Positions 44,479-55,800 of a stretch of 64,000 nucleotides of DNA are shown one piece after another; position 1 is the stretch's first letter; the number at the start of each line of letters is the position of its first letter. Made by a program: the position numbers and the translations under genes. The notes beneath the pieces were generated by a model, which saw nothing but the letters and a program-made list of their open reading frames with translations, ran no database searches and was not told where the DNA came from. The stretch is from Lotus japonicus. Its lineage: Eukaryota; Streptophyta; Magnoliopsida; Fabales; Fabaceae. The stretch is from assembly GCF_012489685.1 (NCBI RefSeq), contig NC_080041.1:29935780-29999779 (forward strand). Reading direction: 5' to 3'.

Positions 44479-46257
44479 TCAAGTTTTGGATCTTGGGACA
44501 TATGCCTTTCTCTCGTCATGTGTTGCTTGCATCCACTGTCCAGGTTCCATGGTTGGAGTTTCGATGGACCTATTGAAGATATCTGCAACATATATAATCT
44601 TATCCCTAGGTACCCACTTTCTGGGTCCTTTCTTGTTAGTTAGCCCAGAAGTTCTGACAACTTTGGGTCTTTCAACAGGATAATATACAGGAATTTTTGC
44701 AAGATATTTAGACATGGAGAAAGATCCCTTTATAAGAGGAGGTTTAGCAGCTTCAGCAGGTACAGGGTCAGGCAATATGGTACCAGAGGGAACAAAGCAT
44801 TCATACAAAGATTTAGCTTTAGGCACAGAGGGCTCATTTCTAATTGGTTTAGAATACCCAATGCCACGCATTCCATTTCTGCTCACGCCATAGATCAATG
44901 AAGCCATCAAGCTTCTATCTACGCTTTTAGCCAGGAATCTTTGAAAAGATTTTTCATACTTAGATTCATGCTTACTATCAGAGGCATCGCAGGCAATAAC
45001 TTCTTCTAACTTAGCAATTTGATTCTTAAGCACAGAGTTAGAATTAACTAAAGCATGATTTTCATTTTTCAAATCAGAAATAATTTTCTCATGTTCAGAA
45101 GGAGTTTTAGAAACAGCAGATAAGTTCTTTTTCAGCTTCTTATGCTTAGACAACAAAGAGTTATACTTATCCATGATATCAGACAAAGCATGTTTCAGTT
45201 CAGAGGTTGAGAAAGAAGCGAATACCTCATTTTCATCGTCTGAGGTAGGATCTCCTTCTGATGCTGAGTCAGAGTCAACAGCTTCCTTTGACTCTGCTCC
45301 TTTGTCTTTGACAATGGCCATGAGTCCTTGGACTTCACCATCAGAGTCAACATCCTCTGACTCTGATTCATCAAAAGTCACCATCAGACTCTTCTTGGTC
45401 TTGAAGTGCTTCTTTGGTCTTTTGTCCTTTGATGAACCTTTGTATTTGCTCTGCCTGTGCTTCCAGATGCAGTTGAGCTTTCTGGATATCAGAGTCAGCT
45501 CATCTTCATCAGAATCTTCTGATGCTTCTTCAGATTCTTCTGCTGCTGCTTGGAGAGCCTTAGCCTTTTCAGATTTGGATTTCAAGGCTATAGACTTCTT
45601 CTTCTGATCCTGATGTTCAGCACGCTTTAGTTCATGACACTTCAGTATGCTTATGAGTTCTTCCAAACTCATCTGCTCAACATCTCTAGTTAGCTCCAAG
45701 GAAGTTATCAAAGGCATCCAGCTTTCCGGAAGACCTCTAAGGATCCTCATGACATGATCTTTTGTAGTGTAGCTTTTGTTGAGAGGTCTTATTCCAGCTA
45801 CGAGCAACTGAAATCTGGAAAACATATCCTCAATGGATTCGTCAGGTTCCATTTGGAAGGATTCATACTGCTTGATCAGAGACAACGCCTTTGTCTCTTT
45901 CACCTTTTTGTTTCCTTCATGTGTCATCTTTAAGGAATCAAGGATACACTTAGCGGAATCACGATCAGTAATTTTCACATATTCTTCATATGAAATGGCA
46001 CTTTGCAGAATAGCTCTTGATCGGTGATGATCTCTGAACTCCTTCTTTTGATCTTCACTCATCTTCTCCCTTGGGATTTTTACACCATGTTCATCAACAG
46101 GAGGGGTGTAGCCATAAACAACAAAATCCCAGAGATCAGGATCAAAGCCAAGAAAGAAGCTTTTGATTCTGTCTTTCCAGAAATCAAATCTCTGACCATC
46201 AAAGATAGGTGGTCTTGCACTGTATTGATATTTGCTTGTAGTAGTGGTGGAATCCAT
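44479..46257 (-). CDS. gag: SIRE-type Gag (UBN2-like) without zinc knuckle
   Basis: The 592-codon Gag has the copia UBN2 region in residues ~1-220 (PPIFDGQRFDFWKDRI, LPESWMPLITSL, LEELISILKCHELK). Lys-rich and acidic Ser-rich stretches and a coiled-coil-like segment near 350-420 (ALSDIMDKYNSLLSKHKKLKK) follow. The C-terminal region has GPRKWVPRDKIIYVADI, known from full SIRE-type polyproteins. The CCHC knuckle normally found between the Lys-rich and acidic parts is absent: no C-x2-C-x4-H-x4-C is present anywhere. Flanking sequence joins in frame, so a clean in-frame deletion is likely. The frame ends before protease. Confidence 0.9.
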   Translation of the reverse strand: MDSTTTTSKYQYSARPPIFDGQRFDFWKDRIKSFFLGFDPDLWDFVVYGYTPPVDEHGVKIPREKMSEDQKKEFRDHHRSRAILQSAISYEEYVKITDRDSAKCILDSLKMTHEGNKKVKETKALSLIKQYESFQMEPDESIEDMFSRFQLLVAGIRPLNKSYTTKDHVMRILRGLPESWMPLITSLELTRDVEQMSLEELISILKCHELKRAEHQDQKKKSIALKSKSEKAKALQAAAEESEEASEDSDEDELTLISRKLNCIWKHRQSKYKGSSKDKRPKKHFKTKKSLMVTFDESESEDVDSDGEVQGLMAIVKDKGAESKEAVDSDSASEGDPTSDDENEVFASFSTSELKHALSDIMDKYNSLLSKHKKLKKNLSAVSKTPSEHEKIISDLKNENHALVNSNSVLKNQIAKLEEVIACDASDSKHESKYEKSFQRFLAKSVDRSLMASLIYGVSRNGMRGIGYSKPIRNEPSVPKAKSLYECFVPSGTILPDPVPAEAAKPPLIKGSFSMSKYLAKIPVYYPVERPKVVRTSGLTNKKGPRKWVPRDKIIYVADIFNRSIETPTMEPGQWMQATHDERKAYVPRSKT

Positions 46258-46317
46258 GAGTTTTTCACACTGGCCCGGATCTACTGAACACTGTTAAGTG
46301 TGGTAATCAGAACTTGC

Positions 46318-46329
46318 GCTCTGATACCA
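46318..46329 (-). other. SIRE-type primer binding site
   Basis: The minus strand reads TGGTATCAGAGC, two bases from the 5' LTR. Confidence 0.92.
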
Positions 46330-46331
46330 AT

Positions 46332-47539
46332 TGAAGGTATGAAAAACGACTAGAAGGGGGGGGGGGTTGAATAGAGTTTTGAATATAAAAACTTTCCCCT
46401 TAAGATTTAAAGTAAATCTTTTCGGTTTCTCTACGATAGATGGTGCAGCGGATAAAGATAGAGAGAAGAGAGAAGCACACAAGTATTTTATCCTGGTTCA
46501 CTTGATAAATCCCTCAAGCTAATCCAGTCCACCCGTTAAGGTGATTTCTTCCTTCTTAGAATGAAGGCAATCCACTAATCAGATAATTGTTACAACTGCA
46601 CTTGAAACCTACAAGTGACTAACAATACACTGACTTAGCTATCACTAAGATTCACTCTCTTAGTCTTCTCTAGGATCCGATCAACCTTGATCTCCTAAAG
46701 GAATCACCACTAAGATTCACTCTCTTAGTCTTCTTAAGGATACTGACCTACCCGGTCCCTTAAGGAAAATCAAACAACTGTTTGAGGTTGGTGTTTACAA
46801 AGGTTTGCTTCTAAATAAGCTGAGTGTAAACTAAATAAGAATAGATGAAGAAAGTAGAGGCTTGAATCTTTTCTTGTATTGCAGCTCTTGATTTCTCTCT
46901 TCTTGGTCTTTCTTCTTTTCTTCAGCCTTTTATAGTCCAAGGTGCAAAGGATATTTCTGTTGAGAGAATATGACCGTTGGAGGGCATTTCTGGAACTTCC
47001 AGAACCTGCTGTGGCTGAACCTTGGTAGGTAGGCTTTTCAGAATAGTACACTGCTCTTGTACTTCTCGATAGAGACATTTGCCTTTAACCATTGACTTCT
47101 GATCAGAGTTATGCTTCGTGTTGGAACTTGTGAAGCTTGGTGATCAGAGTCAGAGGGATGCTTGGATCCTCTGACCTTCGTAACTTCTGCTTCTGGACCT
47201 TCAGAGCTTCTGAACCTTCAGAGCCTCTGGTCCCTCAGAGCTTCTGGTCTTCAGATCTTCTGATCCTCAGATCTTCTGATCCTCTGATCCTCTGATCCTC
47301 AGATCCTCTGATCTTCAGATCCTCTGATCTTCAGATCCTCTGATCTTCAGATCCTCTGATCTTCAGATCTTCTGATCTTCAGAACTTCTGACGAATATAT
47401 CTTCTGGTGTCAGAATCAGAACCTGTTTGTCAAAACACTCAAGACAAACATTAGAGTATCATAGTTGTTCATCCACAAATAAATACTTGTTATCATCAAA
47501 ACATAGAGTTGTACCACATGACCAAATCTTGATCTTACA
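46332..47539 (-). repeat. SIRE-type element, 5' LTR (1208 bp)
   Basis: It is nearly identical to 42616-43806 and contains one extra 16-base unit in the CT-rich array near 47300-47370. The TATA box is at 46928-46937 (minus strand). Confidence 0.93.
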
Positions 47540-47544
47540 AGTGG

Positions 47545-47877
47545 TTGTCAAGACTTATTTTTCAAGTTAATGCCTTTGAGAGGAGTACGAGAAGTATATT
47601 CTTATTAATATATGTTTAGAGAATTTTGAAAAGTTTATGATATCTTATCTATTTCCATATACAAAGCTTTGGTATTTCATTTTTTTTACAATTTTTCTCT
47701 CGTTAGCGTCAGCCTCGACTAATGTTTCAGGTTTAGAGTTGATCTATACGATCGAAGCTTATTGGGCGTTGTTTAGCCTCGGCCAGAGTCTTCAGCGTGT
47801 TGGGTCGGCCTAGACTCAGCCTCACTGGTTCTAAAACTTTGTGTCGGCTCTTGCACAATTCTACGGTTTTGTTCAAC
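47545..47877. other. Unclassified element-like sequence, part 2
   Basis: This continues 41412-42615 after the SIRE-type insertion. It has gttagcgtcagcctcgac and several gtcggcct-like motifs near 47700-47830. It ends with tcaac, the target duplication of the solo LTR. Confidence 0.4.
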
Positions 47878-48846
47878 TGTAAGACCCTAACCTTGCTTAT
47901 GTATTGCTTAAGTGATTTATTGAATAAAAGTGAAATTTCTAGTGAAGTTTGATTGATTTGCTAAACTGTCCGTGACCTTGTGTGAATTTTTGGGAGGTCT
48001 TAAAGACCCAATCTTGAAAAGCTTCCTTCTTGAGAGTTGTAGCTCTCTGAGTTAGCTAAATTCTCTCGTTGGTTTCAGGTCATTCCGACCTCTGTATCCA
48101 GAGATAGCCTTGTTTTAGTGACAGAAGGTCAGGCTGTTTTGTACTAGCAATTTTGTTAGAGGAAAATTCTTAAGTCCGAATTTGTTTCTTTAAAAATCAA
48201 GAGAAGGAGTTTGCCTTGATTTGATTGAGCCTCTTAATCAGTAGCTAGGAGAGTATTTAGTTGGACTTGGGCCAAGTCATGAAGGGAGAAGAAAAAAAAA
48301 CAAAGAAAACATAGCCCATGATGCATGCTAGTCGAATCCCTTGAGGAAGGAAGGAGGGAAGACTTGGTTGACCATTTAGCAAGAGTTTAGAGAAGATAAT
48401 TAGGGTTTAAGGCTCTTGAACAAAAGCGGATCAGTTTTGAGACAAGGATTAATAGGAAATTAAGTGCCATTAATGCCTTGTTCCCATTCAAAAATTGTGA
48501 ATTGTGCATGCCCTTGGTTGTGCATGTTGTGGCCGTGTATAGAGGGGCAAAAGGGGGAACTTTGCTTCAGTTTTTGAGAGAACTATAAGGCTGAATGGAA
48601 ACCTAATCAAACACTCTTGTTTTTCCCACACAATTCAGAAGTGAAAAAGAAAGAAAAGAAGAGAGAAAGGGAGAGGGAGAGTGGCGGCTAGAGAGGAAGA
48701 AAGGAGAAGAGCAAGAGTGGAAGCAAGTGTGATCAAGAGGGAGAGGAGGAGACCAGACCAAGGTTGAAGGTGCAGCAGCGAGTAGCCCTTTCCACTCATC
48801 TTTTTCCAGAACCAAACCTTCATCTTTCTCAAACCCAACACCAAAG

Positions 48847-50336
48847 GTAAGGGGTAGATCTAGTGGGTAGAGTCTAGGTTTTATGTGATGATGGATTCCT
48901 TAGTTAGCATGACTATAATCTGATCTTATTTGGGTGTATGATGCACGTTTGGATGAGGGTATAATGCATGTTTAAGGGTTTGAAATTCGCAGCCTAAAAT
49001 TTGATACAAGTTGATACCATGCTACTTGTCATAGTTGCCAATTTGGACTAGTTTTGCCATGTTAATGTTTAGAACGAATTCTGTACTGAAATTGTATGCT
49101 TAGGGCTGAGAATGATGATCCTTAGGATGATGTTTTGCTGCTGTTCAATGGCCTAGAGGATGGTCAAATGTTTTTCAAAAAAAAAGGGAAAGAACCCTAG
49201 AGCAAATGGTGCTCTCGGCTAGGCCAAAACCTTGGGTTTTGGTGGATTTTTCTTTAGCTTTTCAATGTATTAATTATTGCTGATTATTTCTGGAATTTAT
49301 ACCATATTTGTGGAGCTTGTGTGATGCCATGATCAGTAGGTTAACGGTTGCCAAATGACCCTAGGTTTTATGTATGAAAATCATGATTTTATGCTAAATT
49401 TGCCTAGATTATCACATGATTTTAAGAAGCAATTTGTAACATGATCTTTGCTGGATTTTTGGAGAGTATATGTTTATGTTTGTTGGCTGGACATTGACTT
49501 GTGAAGTTGAGATGGAAGGAAGGAAGTGTTTTAGAAAACCTTGGACCCTTTGGGGTTCGGCTAAGCCATTTTTGTGGTTGTTGGCAAGTTTTATTCTTTC
49601 CGACTCATGCACAAGTTTATGTGATAGCTTGATTGGTGGAGTTGCCATGATCTAAGTATTGATATGCATGAGAACATGTTAAGTGCCTTGGAATGACTTA
49701 TATGTTGCCTATCTTGATTACTACAAAAAGGTCGCTCACCTAGTTGTAATTCCTTTTGGTGTTGTGCTTATTTACTGTCATTTAAGTTATATAAGTTTTG
49801 TGAAAATGTTAAGACTCTAGGTTGACTCAATAGATCCTTTAACAAAGAGAAATGAGAACTTAATCGCTTGCAAGTAAAATGTGAATAATTGGACATAGGT
49901 CTAGCGAAGACTATGGGCCATGGGAACGATGGTATCGTTAGAGACAAACGGTTACTTGCACGCGAGGGTGTTTTGTGGGTTGTACGGTGAGTCCCCACGT
50001 GATTGGCTGACTGCGGTCGTCTTGTGATTCTGTGGACGGACGGTGAGTCTGGCGGACGGTGGGTCCCCCCCACATGAATGAGGGTTGTACGGTGAGTCCC
50101 CTCCGAGAATTGTTCATCTGCGGATGATCGTGATTATGGCCATTGGTGTTGAGGTGGTTGTGTGAATGGTAAGGTCGTTAGCCTAACTGAATTTAGGTGA
50201 CTAACTGAGATATAATATAAAGTTTATGCTTATTGTACCTTGTTATTTATGAGTATTACTTGGATACGTGGATGTTATTTGAGAACATGAGATCTGACCC
50301 TGTTGTTTGTTTATGTGTTATTCTGGGGGGGCCCAG
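48847..50336 (+). other. Presumptive leader intron in the solo LTR
   Basis: The donor-like site is CCAAAG/GTAAGG (intron start 48847). The acceptor-like site ends in GGGCCCAG at 50336 after a T-rich stretch and is followed directly by ATGATG. The span is 1490 bases. The layout matches LTRs A-C. Confidence 0.5.
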
Positions 50337-50840
50337 ATGATGAAGACCAAGAGTACAGTGGTCTCATGGACGATAGACTTACCTAACCAGCATAACGACA
50401 ATGCTTGGCAGTCCGACTCTGCCAAGGCACGTCGCATCTACGTCGGCAGTGCTACGATCCCGGGACATGACCGGCATGGGAACGTCGTCGAGACTCAGAG
50501 CATGGAGTGGGGCAAGGTCAAGATGCCCTTCGTACCTTGTCGCTTCTTACATCCAGGAGACGAGGGCTCGTGCTCGAACTTTCCACAGAGGATTGCTGGT
50601 GGGGAGGTTTCTTCACGGGCGCTCGGGGCACCCGATTGGTGGGCACGCCTTGGTGACTTTCCAGTTCCGCCTCTCGAGTCCCTTCCAGTCCCTGCTGAGC
50701 CTATGGAGGACTTTACTCCACGGTATGTTGCAGCAGCTGATCCACCTAGCGATGCCGAGACGGAGGGGCGTGGAGATGCACCGGAGGTCAGGGCTCCTAT
50801 GAAGAAGCGCCAGAGACAGTGCGGTTGGCTCGACGAGTGA
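50337..50840 (+). CDS. LTR-encoded ORF, divergent member (167 codons)
   Basis: The frame starts at ATG right after the acceptor-like CAG and ends 329 bases before the LTR end, the same position as in LTRs B and C. Similarity to those ORFs is weak but ordered: RIYVG against AIYTG/TYRG, DRHGN against DRMGN, a hydrophobic MPFVP against FNLPP/FDLPP, then HPG against CGPG. The C-terminal part is acidic, then ends with a basic KKRQRQ patch. The function is unknown. The frame is open over its full length although the element is only a solo LTR. It could also start ten codons upstream without splicing. Confidence 0.5.
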   Translation: MMKTKSTVVSWTIDLPNQHNDNAWQSDSAKARRIYVGSATIPGHDRHGNVVETQSMEWGKVKMPFVPCRFLHPGDEGSCSNFPQRIAGGEVSSRALGAPDWWARLGDFPVPPLESLPVPAEPMEDFTPRYVAAADPPSDAETEGRGDAPEVRAPMKKRQRQCGWLDE

Positions 50841-51174
50841 CTGATATTGCCATGCTGGGGGTTGAGTGTTCGTGGTGTTGAATTATCTTTATCAGTTTTG
50901 TTTTCCGGTTTTTGATGTATTGTTGACATAGGGCTTTAGCCCAAGGATTCATTTATGTATTTGATTATGGTTCCGTTTCTTTATGAGTTATTTTATTTAG
51001 AAAAACATGTCTTATTTATTCCGCAGATTTTTATCGTAAAGTTTTCAAGAGCTTCGTAATAATTGAACTTTTGTCATTAAGTCAAGATTGATAATTGAAC
51101 GGCGAAAATTCTTTACGAAAATGGTGATGTTTGGTTACTGTGTGACACTCGAGAAATCAGGGTGTTGCATCAAC

Positions 51175-51606
51175 CCTTTTAATGTCTGCCTCATGGCCGA
51201 CGCTAAACTCGACCTAGTGTCATTTTTTGGCTTTTTAGCATTGGTTTTTGTCGACTCTATTTAGCATTTTTTATGCACAGTATAATGAATTACAGATCGT
51301 AGGTACACTCATTTTTTCTATCTAATTTGTATTTTCTCTTTGCTCCAATGACTTAAAGGTCAAAGTATCTTGTAGGGAACTCAGGTGTGGATGCTCTTAC
51401 AATGGTAAAGGATAAGAAACTCAATTCAAACTCACTGACACTGGCGATACATGCATAAACCACTAAATTGTTGTGATCACTCTTAGATACTCAATTTTTG
51501 ACACACACAAGTGAGGAGTTGGAAAAAAACCTTACTTTTTTCTTTTTTCTGTATCGTCTTCTAAGAGAACTGGTTGTCCAATGTAGTAAATATCATGGTG
51601 GCGTGT
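51175..51606. other. Unclassified element-like sequence, part 3
   Basis: This continues the interrupted sequence after the solo LTR, with gacgctaaactcgacc and gtcgactctatttagc. The junction with the Tat LTR is not certain. Confidence 0.35.
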
Positions 51607-52397
51607 TGTTAAGCTAAAATCATTAACACCACGATTCTCGACGGCGGTTGCTCGACAGAAAGGATTATGGTAAAACTGGTGGCTCAGCACGTGGCGTCCC
51701 CCAAGGGCAAGTTAGTGAAGGCCACATCTCGATAAACTTCGATAAACTTAACGGAAGAGGCAGTTACTGAGTGATGGGCAATTACGAGCACGTGCGTGTA
51801 CCCACGATGCCACGAATGGCAACGGTTACCCACGACCCAAGACCACCCACATGGCAATTAAAATCACGTGCTCAGAATCTCCGGTTGAACGTGGGGTAAG
51901 ACGCCAAAATTCAAACCCACTAAGCCCACACGCATTGAAGAAAAACCGCCAAGAACGTGGAGAAAAGGAGAACACTATAAATAGAAGAAGCAGCGTCAGG
52001 AAAGGGGTTCCCAACTCAAACTCTGAAAAACTCACCAAAAAGCTCCAATGTCCGCATCAATGAGACTCAAGGAGCAAGACGTGATGATGGAGGAGTACGT
52101 TGCAGAACCAACATTTTAGTTTTCTTGCATTAAGCTTGTCAATTTCCAGTTCCTCTGTGCAGTTACTTGTCGAATTCTACGTCTCTCGTAGTTTTCATGC
52201 TATTTTGATTTATTCGACTTCCTTGTAATTGATCCGTGTTTAATGAAATCTAGTGTTTCCTGATTTGCTTGTCGTCGTCGAAAAACACCTAACCACACAC
52301 AACACTTTGGCAAAGCGTTTTCTCAAAAGGGCCCTGAATTTAAACTTCCTTTAGTCGAACTAAGAGGATATTTGTTTACCAAAAATCAGTGTAAACA
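51607..52397 (+). repeat. Element D (Tat lineage), 5' LTR (start approximate)
   Basis: The right edge is set by GTAAACA followed by a TGG-starting primer site. The left edge is my best guess, TGTTAAGC, which mirrors the AACA end. TATA box CTATAAATAG is at 51975-51984. The 3' LTR lies beyond the window, so the start and target duplication cannot be checked. Confidence 0.55.
51975..51984 (+). promoter_or_regulatory. Element D LTR TATA box
   Basis: CTATAAATAG is followed by a purine-rich leader (aagaagcagcg). Confidence 0.7.
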
Positions 52398-52400
52398 AAT

Positions 52401-52419
52401 TGGCACGCCCAGTGGGACC
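52401..52419 (+). other. Element D primer binding site
   Basis: TGGCACGCCCAGTGGGACC lies three bases after the LTR end. It begins with TGG, as required for a tRNA CCA end; I cannot name the tRNA with confidence. A leader without long ORFs follows to 52553. Confidence 0.65.
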
Positions 52420-52553
52420 GTTTTTGTGAAAACTAAGTTTTACAGAAGCGTTTTGTGTGTTTGGTTTATTGCATGCTATTATTTGGTATTTGTTACTTGC
52501 CTTGATTGTGATTTACGTTTTATACGCAGCTGAGAAGTGGTAAGACTGTAAGT

Positions 52554-52802
52554 ATGGCAAGCAATCGAGGAAGAACCTCCCCCCAAGGGTCTAACGTGGG
52601 CAATCAGAGCAGCCCCGGGGGAAGTAGCGGTAATAATAATGAAGAAGTGTCTACTGGGATGGGGCCTGGCACCACCATGCCAACCCAGGACGTGGCAATG
52701 TCTGCAGTTGCAGAAATGCCTGTATCTACATCAGTGCAGGCACAACTTGTTCCAACGGTTACAAGAGGAGACATGCCTTATGGTATGTGTATATGTTTGT
52801 GA
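52554..52802 (+). pseudogene. Element D Gag, N-terminal fragment
   Basis: The frame MASNRGRTSPQGSN is a plausible Gag start: low-complexity Ser/Gly/Asn, then Pro/Val-rich. It ends at TGA after GMCICL. The main Gag frame begins at 52885 in another phase, so one or more frameshifts lie between 52780 and 52880. Confidence 0.6.
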
Positions 52803-52884
52803 TGCAAGGCATACAAGGCACGTATTCGACGTTCCCTGAGAATGTTTCCCCATTCAGCATACCCCCTTTGGGGCAAATGGAACA

Positions 52885-55800
52885 ATGCTGAACTTAGGAA
52901 GTCAAGTTAGTCCTCCTGGCCCTATTCCTGGATCTAGTTCAAAATTTTACCTGTCTACAGGTATGAACACTAGTTCACTTCGAGCCATTAGGCAACAAGT
53001 CGATGATAGTAACCATGAAATGGTTAACATGCTATCTCGTCAAATAGGCGAAATAATTAACCCTGTGCTCCAAAACAATCATGCCAATTATCAGCATTTG
53101 GCACGTCAGATGGATCGCTTGGCTACGGCCCTTGGAGCACCAGTCGAGATTCAACCGGCACCAGGGGATAACCAAATCCCATTGCCTAACCATGTCCCTG
53201 CTCCTGTGCGCTATCAAGCGCCACAAAACCAAGATTTGGGGGCAAACCCTTTGTTTAGGGGGAACGAGGCAGCGCAACCACCATTGCAAAATGTGTATAT
53301 GGTGAACAGGGAAGAACATGCTGATGGTGTGCTAGAAAGAATTCGACACCAAAACGCTGGGGGGCAACAAAATGTTGCTGCTGTAGTGGAACAATTGTTG
53401 AACCAACATGGCTTCAACGTGGGTTTCGCGAATAGACCCCATTTTGTGTCGGCCTTTACAGAAGAGGTTCTCGAATCCGAACTTCCTCGAGGCTGGAAGG
53501 TCCCCAAATTCACTAAGTTCTCTGGGGATTCAGGAGAATCTACTGTGGAACACATAGCCAGGTACCAGATCGAAGTAGGGGATTTAGCCATCAATGAAAA
53601 TTTAAAAATGAAGTACTTCCCGAGTTCTTTAACTAAGAACGCGTTTACCTGGTTCACCACCCTCGCCCCGAGGTCAGTTCACACATGGGCCCAATTGGAA
53701 AGAATTTTCCATGAGCAATTCTTTAGGGACGAGTGCAAAGTGAGTTTGAAAGATTTGGCTAGTGTTAAAAGAAAGCCAGCAGAGTCCATTGATGATTATC
53801 TAAACAGGTTTAGGATGCTTAAATCTCGATGTTTCACTCATGTCCCTGAACACGAGCTAGTTGTCTTAGCCGCTGGTGGTCTAGAATATTCTATTAGAAA
53901 GAAAATCGATACTCAATATATTCGGGATATGTCTCTGCTCGCAGACAGAGTAAGGCACATCGAATTACTAAAGGCTGAAAAGTCTGAAGAAAGGGCCAAA
54001 ACTACTAAGTGGCCAAAGAAGGAAAAAGTAGCGTACATAGACGCCGACCCAGTGTGTCAAAGTCCATGCGTTTATCGAGAAGTCCCTACAGATGTCGACA
54101 TAAATGATGTCAATCTGGCTGAACTCCAGCCAGGCGATCCTTATGTTTGTAAAGCATTGAAACCACATGAAAACAAACTTGGGGAAGAAAACCCCAAAAA
54201 CACGATCCCTGCTGTGAAAACTTATACTTTTGATGTGACCAAATGTGATGCAATTTATGATATACTTGTGTCTGATGGTTTACTTGTGGTCCCTAAAGAC
54301 CAAAAGCTTCCTTCTCCTGAACAAAGGAAAGGGAAGAAATATTGCAAATATCACAACTTTTTTGGTCATTGGACCTCACAGTGTGTTCGTTTCAGGGATC
54401 TTGTGCAGGGGGCATTGGATTCAGGAAGACTCAAGTATGATGAAAAAGCTAAAGGCCAAATGAAGATTGACTCTGATCCGTTGCAGGTAGCTGAGGCCAA
54501 CTATGTGGAACCTTTCTACATTGGCATGGTCGATATTTTTGAAAAGCTAGATCTGAGCCTGACACTTGGGGAGGCAAAGGAGGAAAACATGGCTGTCGAC
54601 GAACCAGAGGTCGAGAAGGAGGTGAGCTTAGAGGAGGTTTACCCCAAGGCCGGAGAAACTCTTGTTGAGTTTTTGTCCCGGAGCAAGGATGGCGAGAAAG
54701 AAGTCATGCTGTGCCCTCGATGCAGCGCCGTCTTCGACAAGTCTGCAGCCAAAGCCTACCAAGATTCTGAAATGAAAAGACATTATCAGAACAAGGTGCC
54801 TGTATCTAGGAGGCTGAAATATCCCCACGAGGAGTGGGTTGAGAGAGGCCAGGAACTCGATGGCCATAAAGACCAGAAGCCGAGAAGTAAAGACAAGACT
54901 TACGTCCCTGATGCTGGGTTACCAAAAAACCAATGGTTCAGGCCAGCGCCTCCAAGGCCAAAACAACACCAAAAGTGGCAGAAAATCGACTTGGGCCAGG
55001 GATCCTCTTACATCAACAATTCTCGTGTGTCGCGAAGCTATTCCTATGGCTCTGGGAATTACTATGCTCCTAAACAAATAACCAGAACTCAGTTTAGACG
55101 TTTCCTGAGGAAAAGGAAAGCGGAAAGGGAAAGAGGCGGCAAATTCCGTTCACTGTGGGACATAAAGCCAGAAGACAACCCTCGCAATGAACCTAGTGTG
55201 ACGTCGATTATTAATCAGCTAGACCACGCCATTAAGCAGGGAACAACGGTGCCACCAAACCCGGCCAAGGAAAAGGGGAAAGATGCTGTTGAACATGAGG
55301 ATGAAGACATGCTCGAAGATTTCGATGACAGTGATGGCGAAGACCTCAACATCATCTGCATAGTGTCTATCTTACCCGCTGCATTCGACAGAATCTCAGA
55401 GGTTACAGAAAGCGAAGAAGATTACTATGTCGAGGAAGAACCAGATGATAAACCTTTGTGTTATTATGTGATGCAGGGAGGATTCGTCGAGGATGAGAGA
55501 GCTATTTTCCAGAGGCCAACCGAGCAGATGAAAAGCCATTTGAAACCACTATTCGTTTGGGCTAAAGTCGAGGAGAAAGGAGTCAATAAAGTCCTTGTCG
55601 ACGGAGGAGCTGCAATCAACATGATGCCTGGGTTTATGCTTAAAAAGTTGGGTAAAACTGAAGCAGACCTAATCCCACATGATATGGTACTTTCTGACTA
55701 TGAAGGAAAGACAGGTTCTTCCCTGGGGGCAATCATGCTGGATATAACCGTAGGAACGGTGGCCCGCTCTACATTGTTCATTGTGGTTCCTTCAAAGGCC

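Larger units (their letters stand above)
42616..47539 (-). mobile_element. SIRE/Maximus-type Ty1/copia element, gag only
   Basis: LTRs at 42616-43806 and 46332-47539 flank 2525 internal bases that hold a gag ORF but no pol. Both flanks have agtgg (42611-42615 and 47540-47544). The LTRs start TGAAGGTATG and end GATCTTACA on the plus strand. They differ by about four substitutions, a G-run length change and one 16-base repeat unit, so the insertion is very recent. Mobility must have depended on enzymes from another element. Confidence 0.95.
47878..51169 (+). repeat. Tekay-type solo LTR (3292 bp)
   Basis: The LTR starts TGTAAGACCCTAAC and ends GAAATCAGGGTGTTGCA, matching the ends of LTRs A-C in opposite orientation. 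tcaac flanks both sides (47873-47877 and 51170-51174). No internal sequence is present. It holds TATA-like sequence near 48536 and 48583, a purine-rich leader, donor- and acceptor-like sites and an ORF. Confidence 0.92.
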
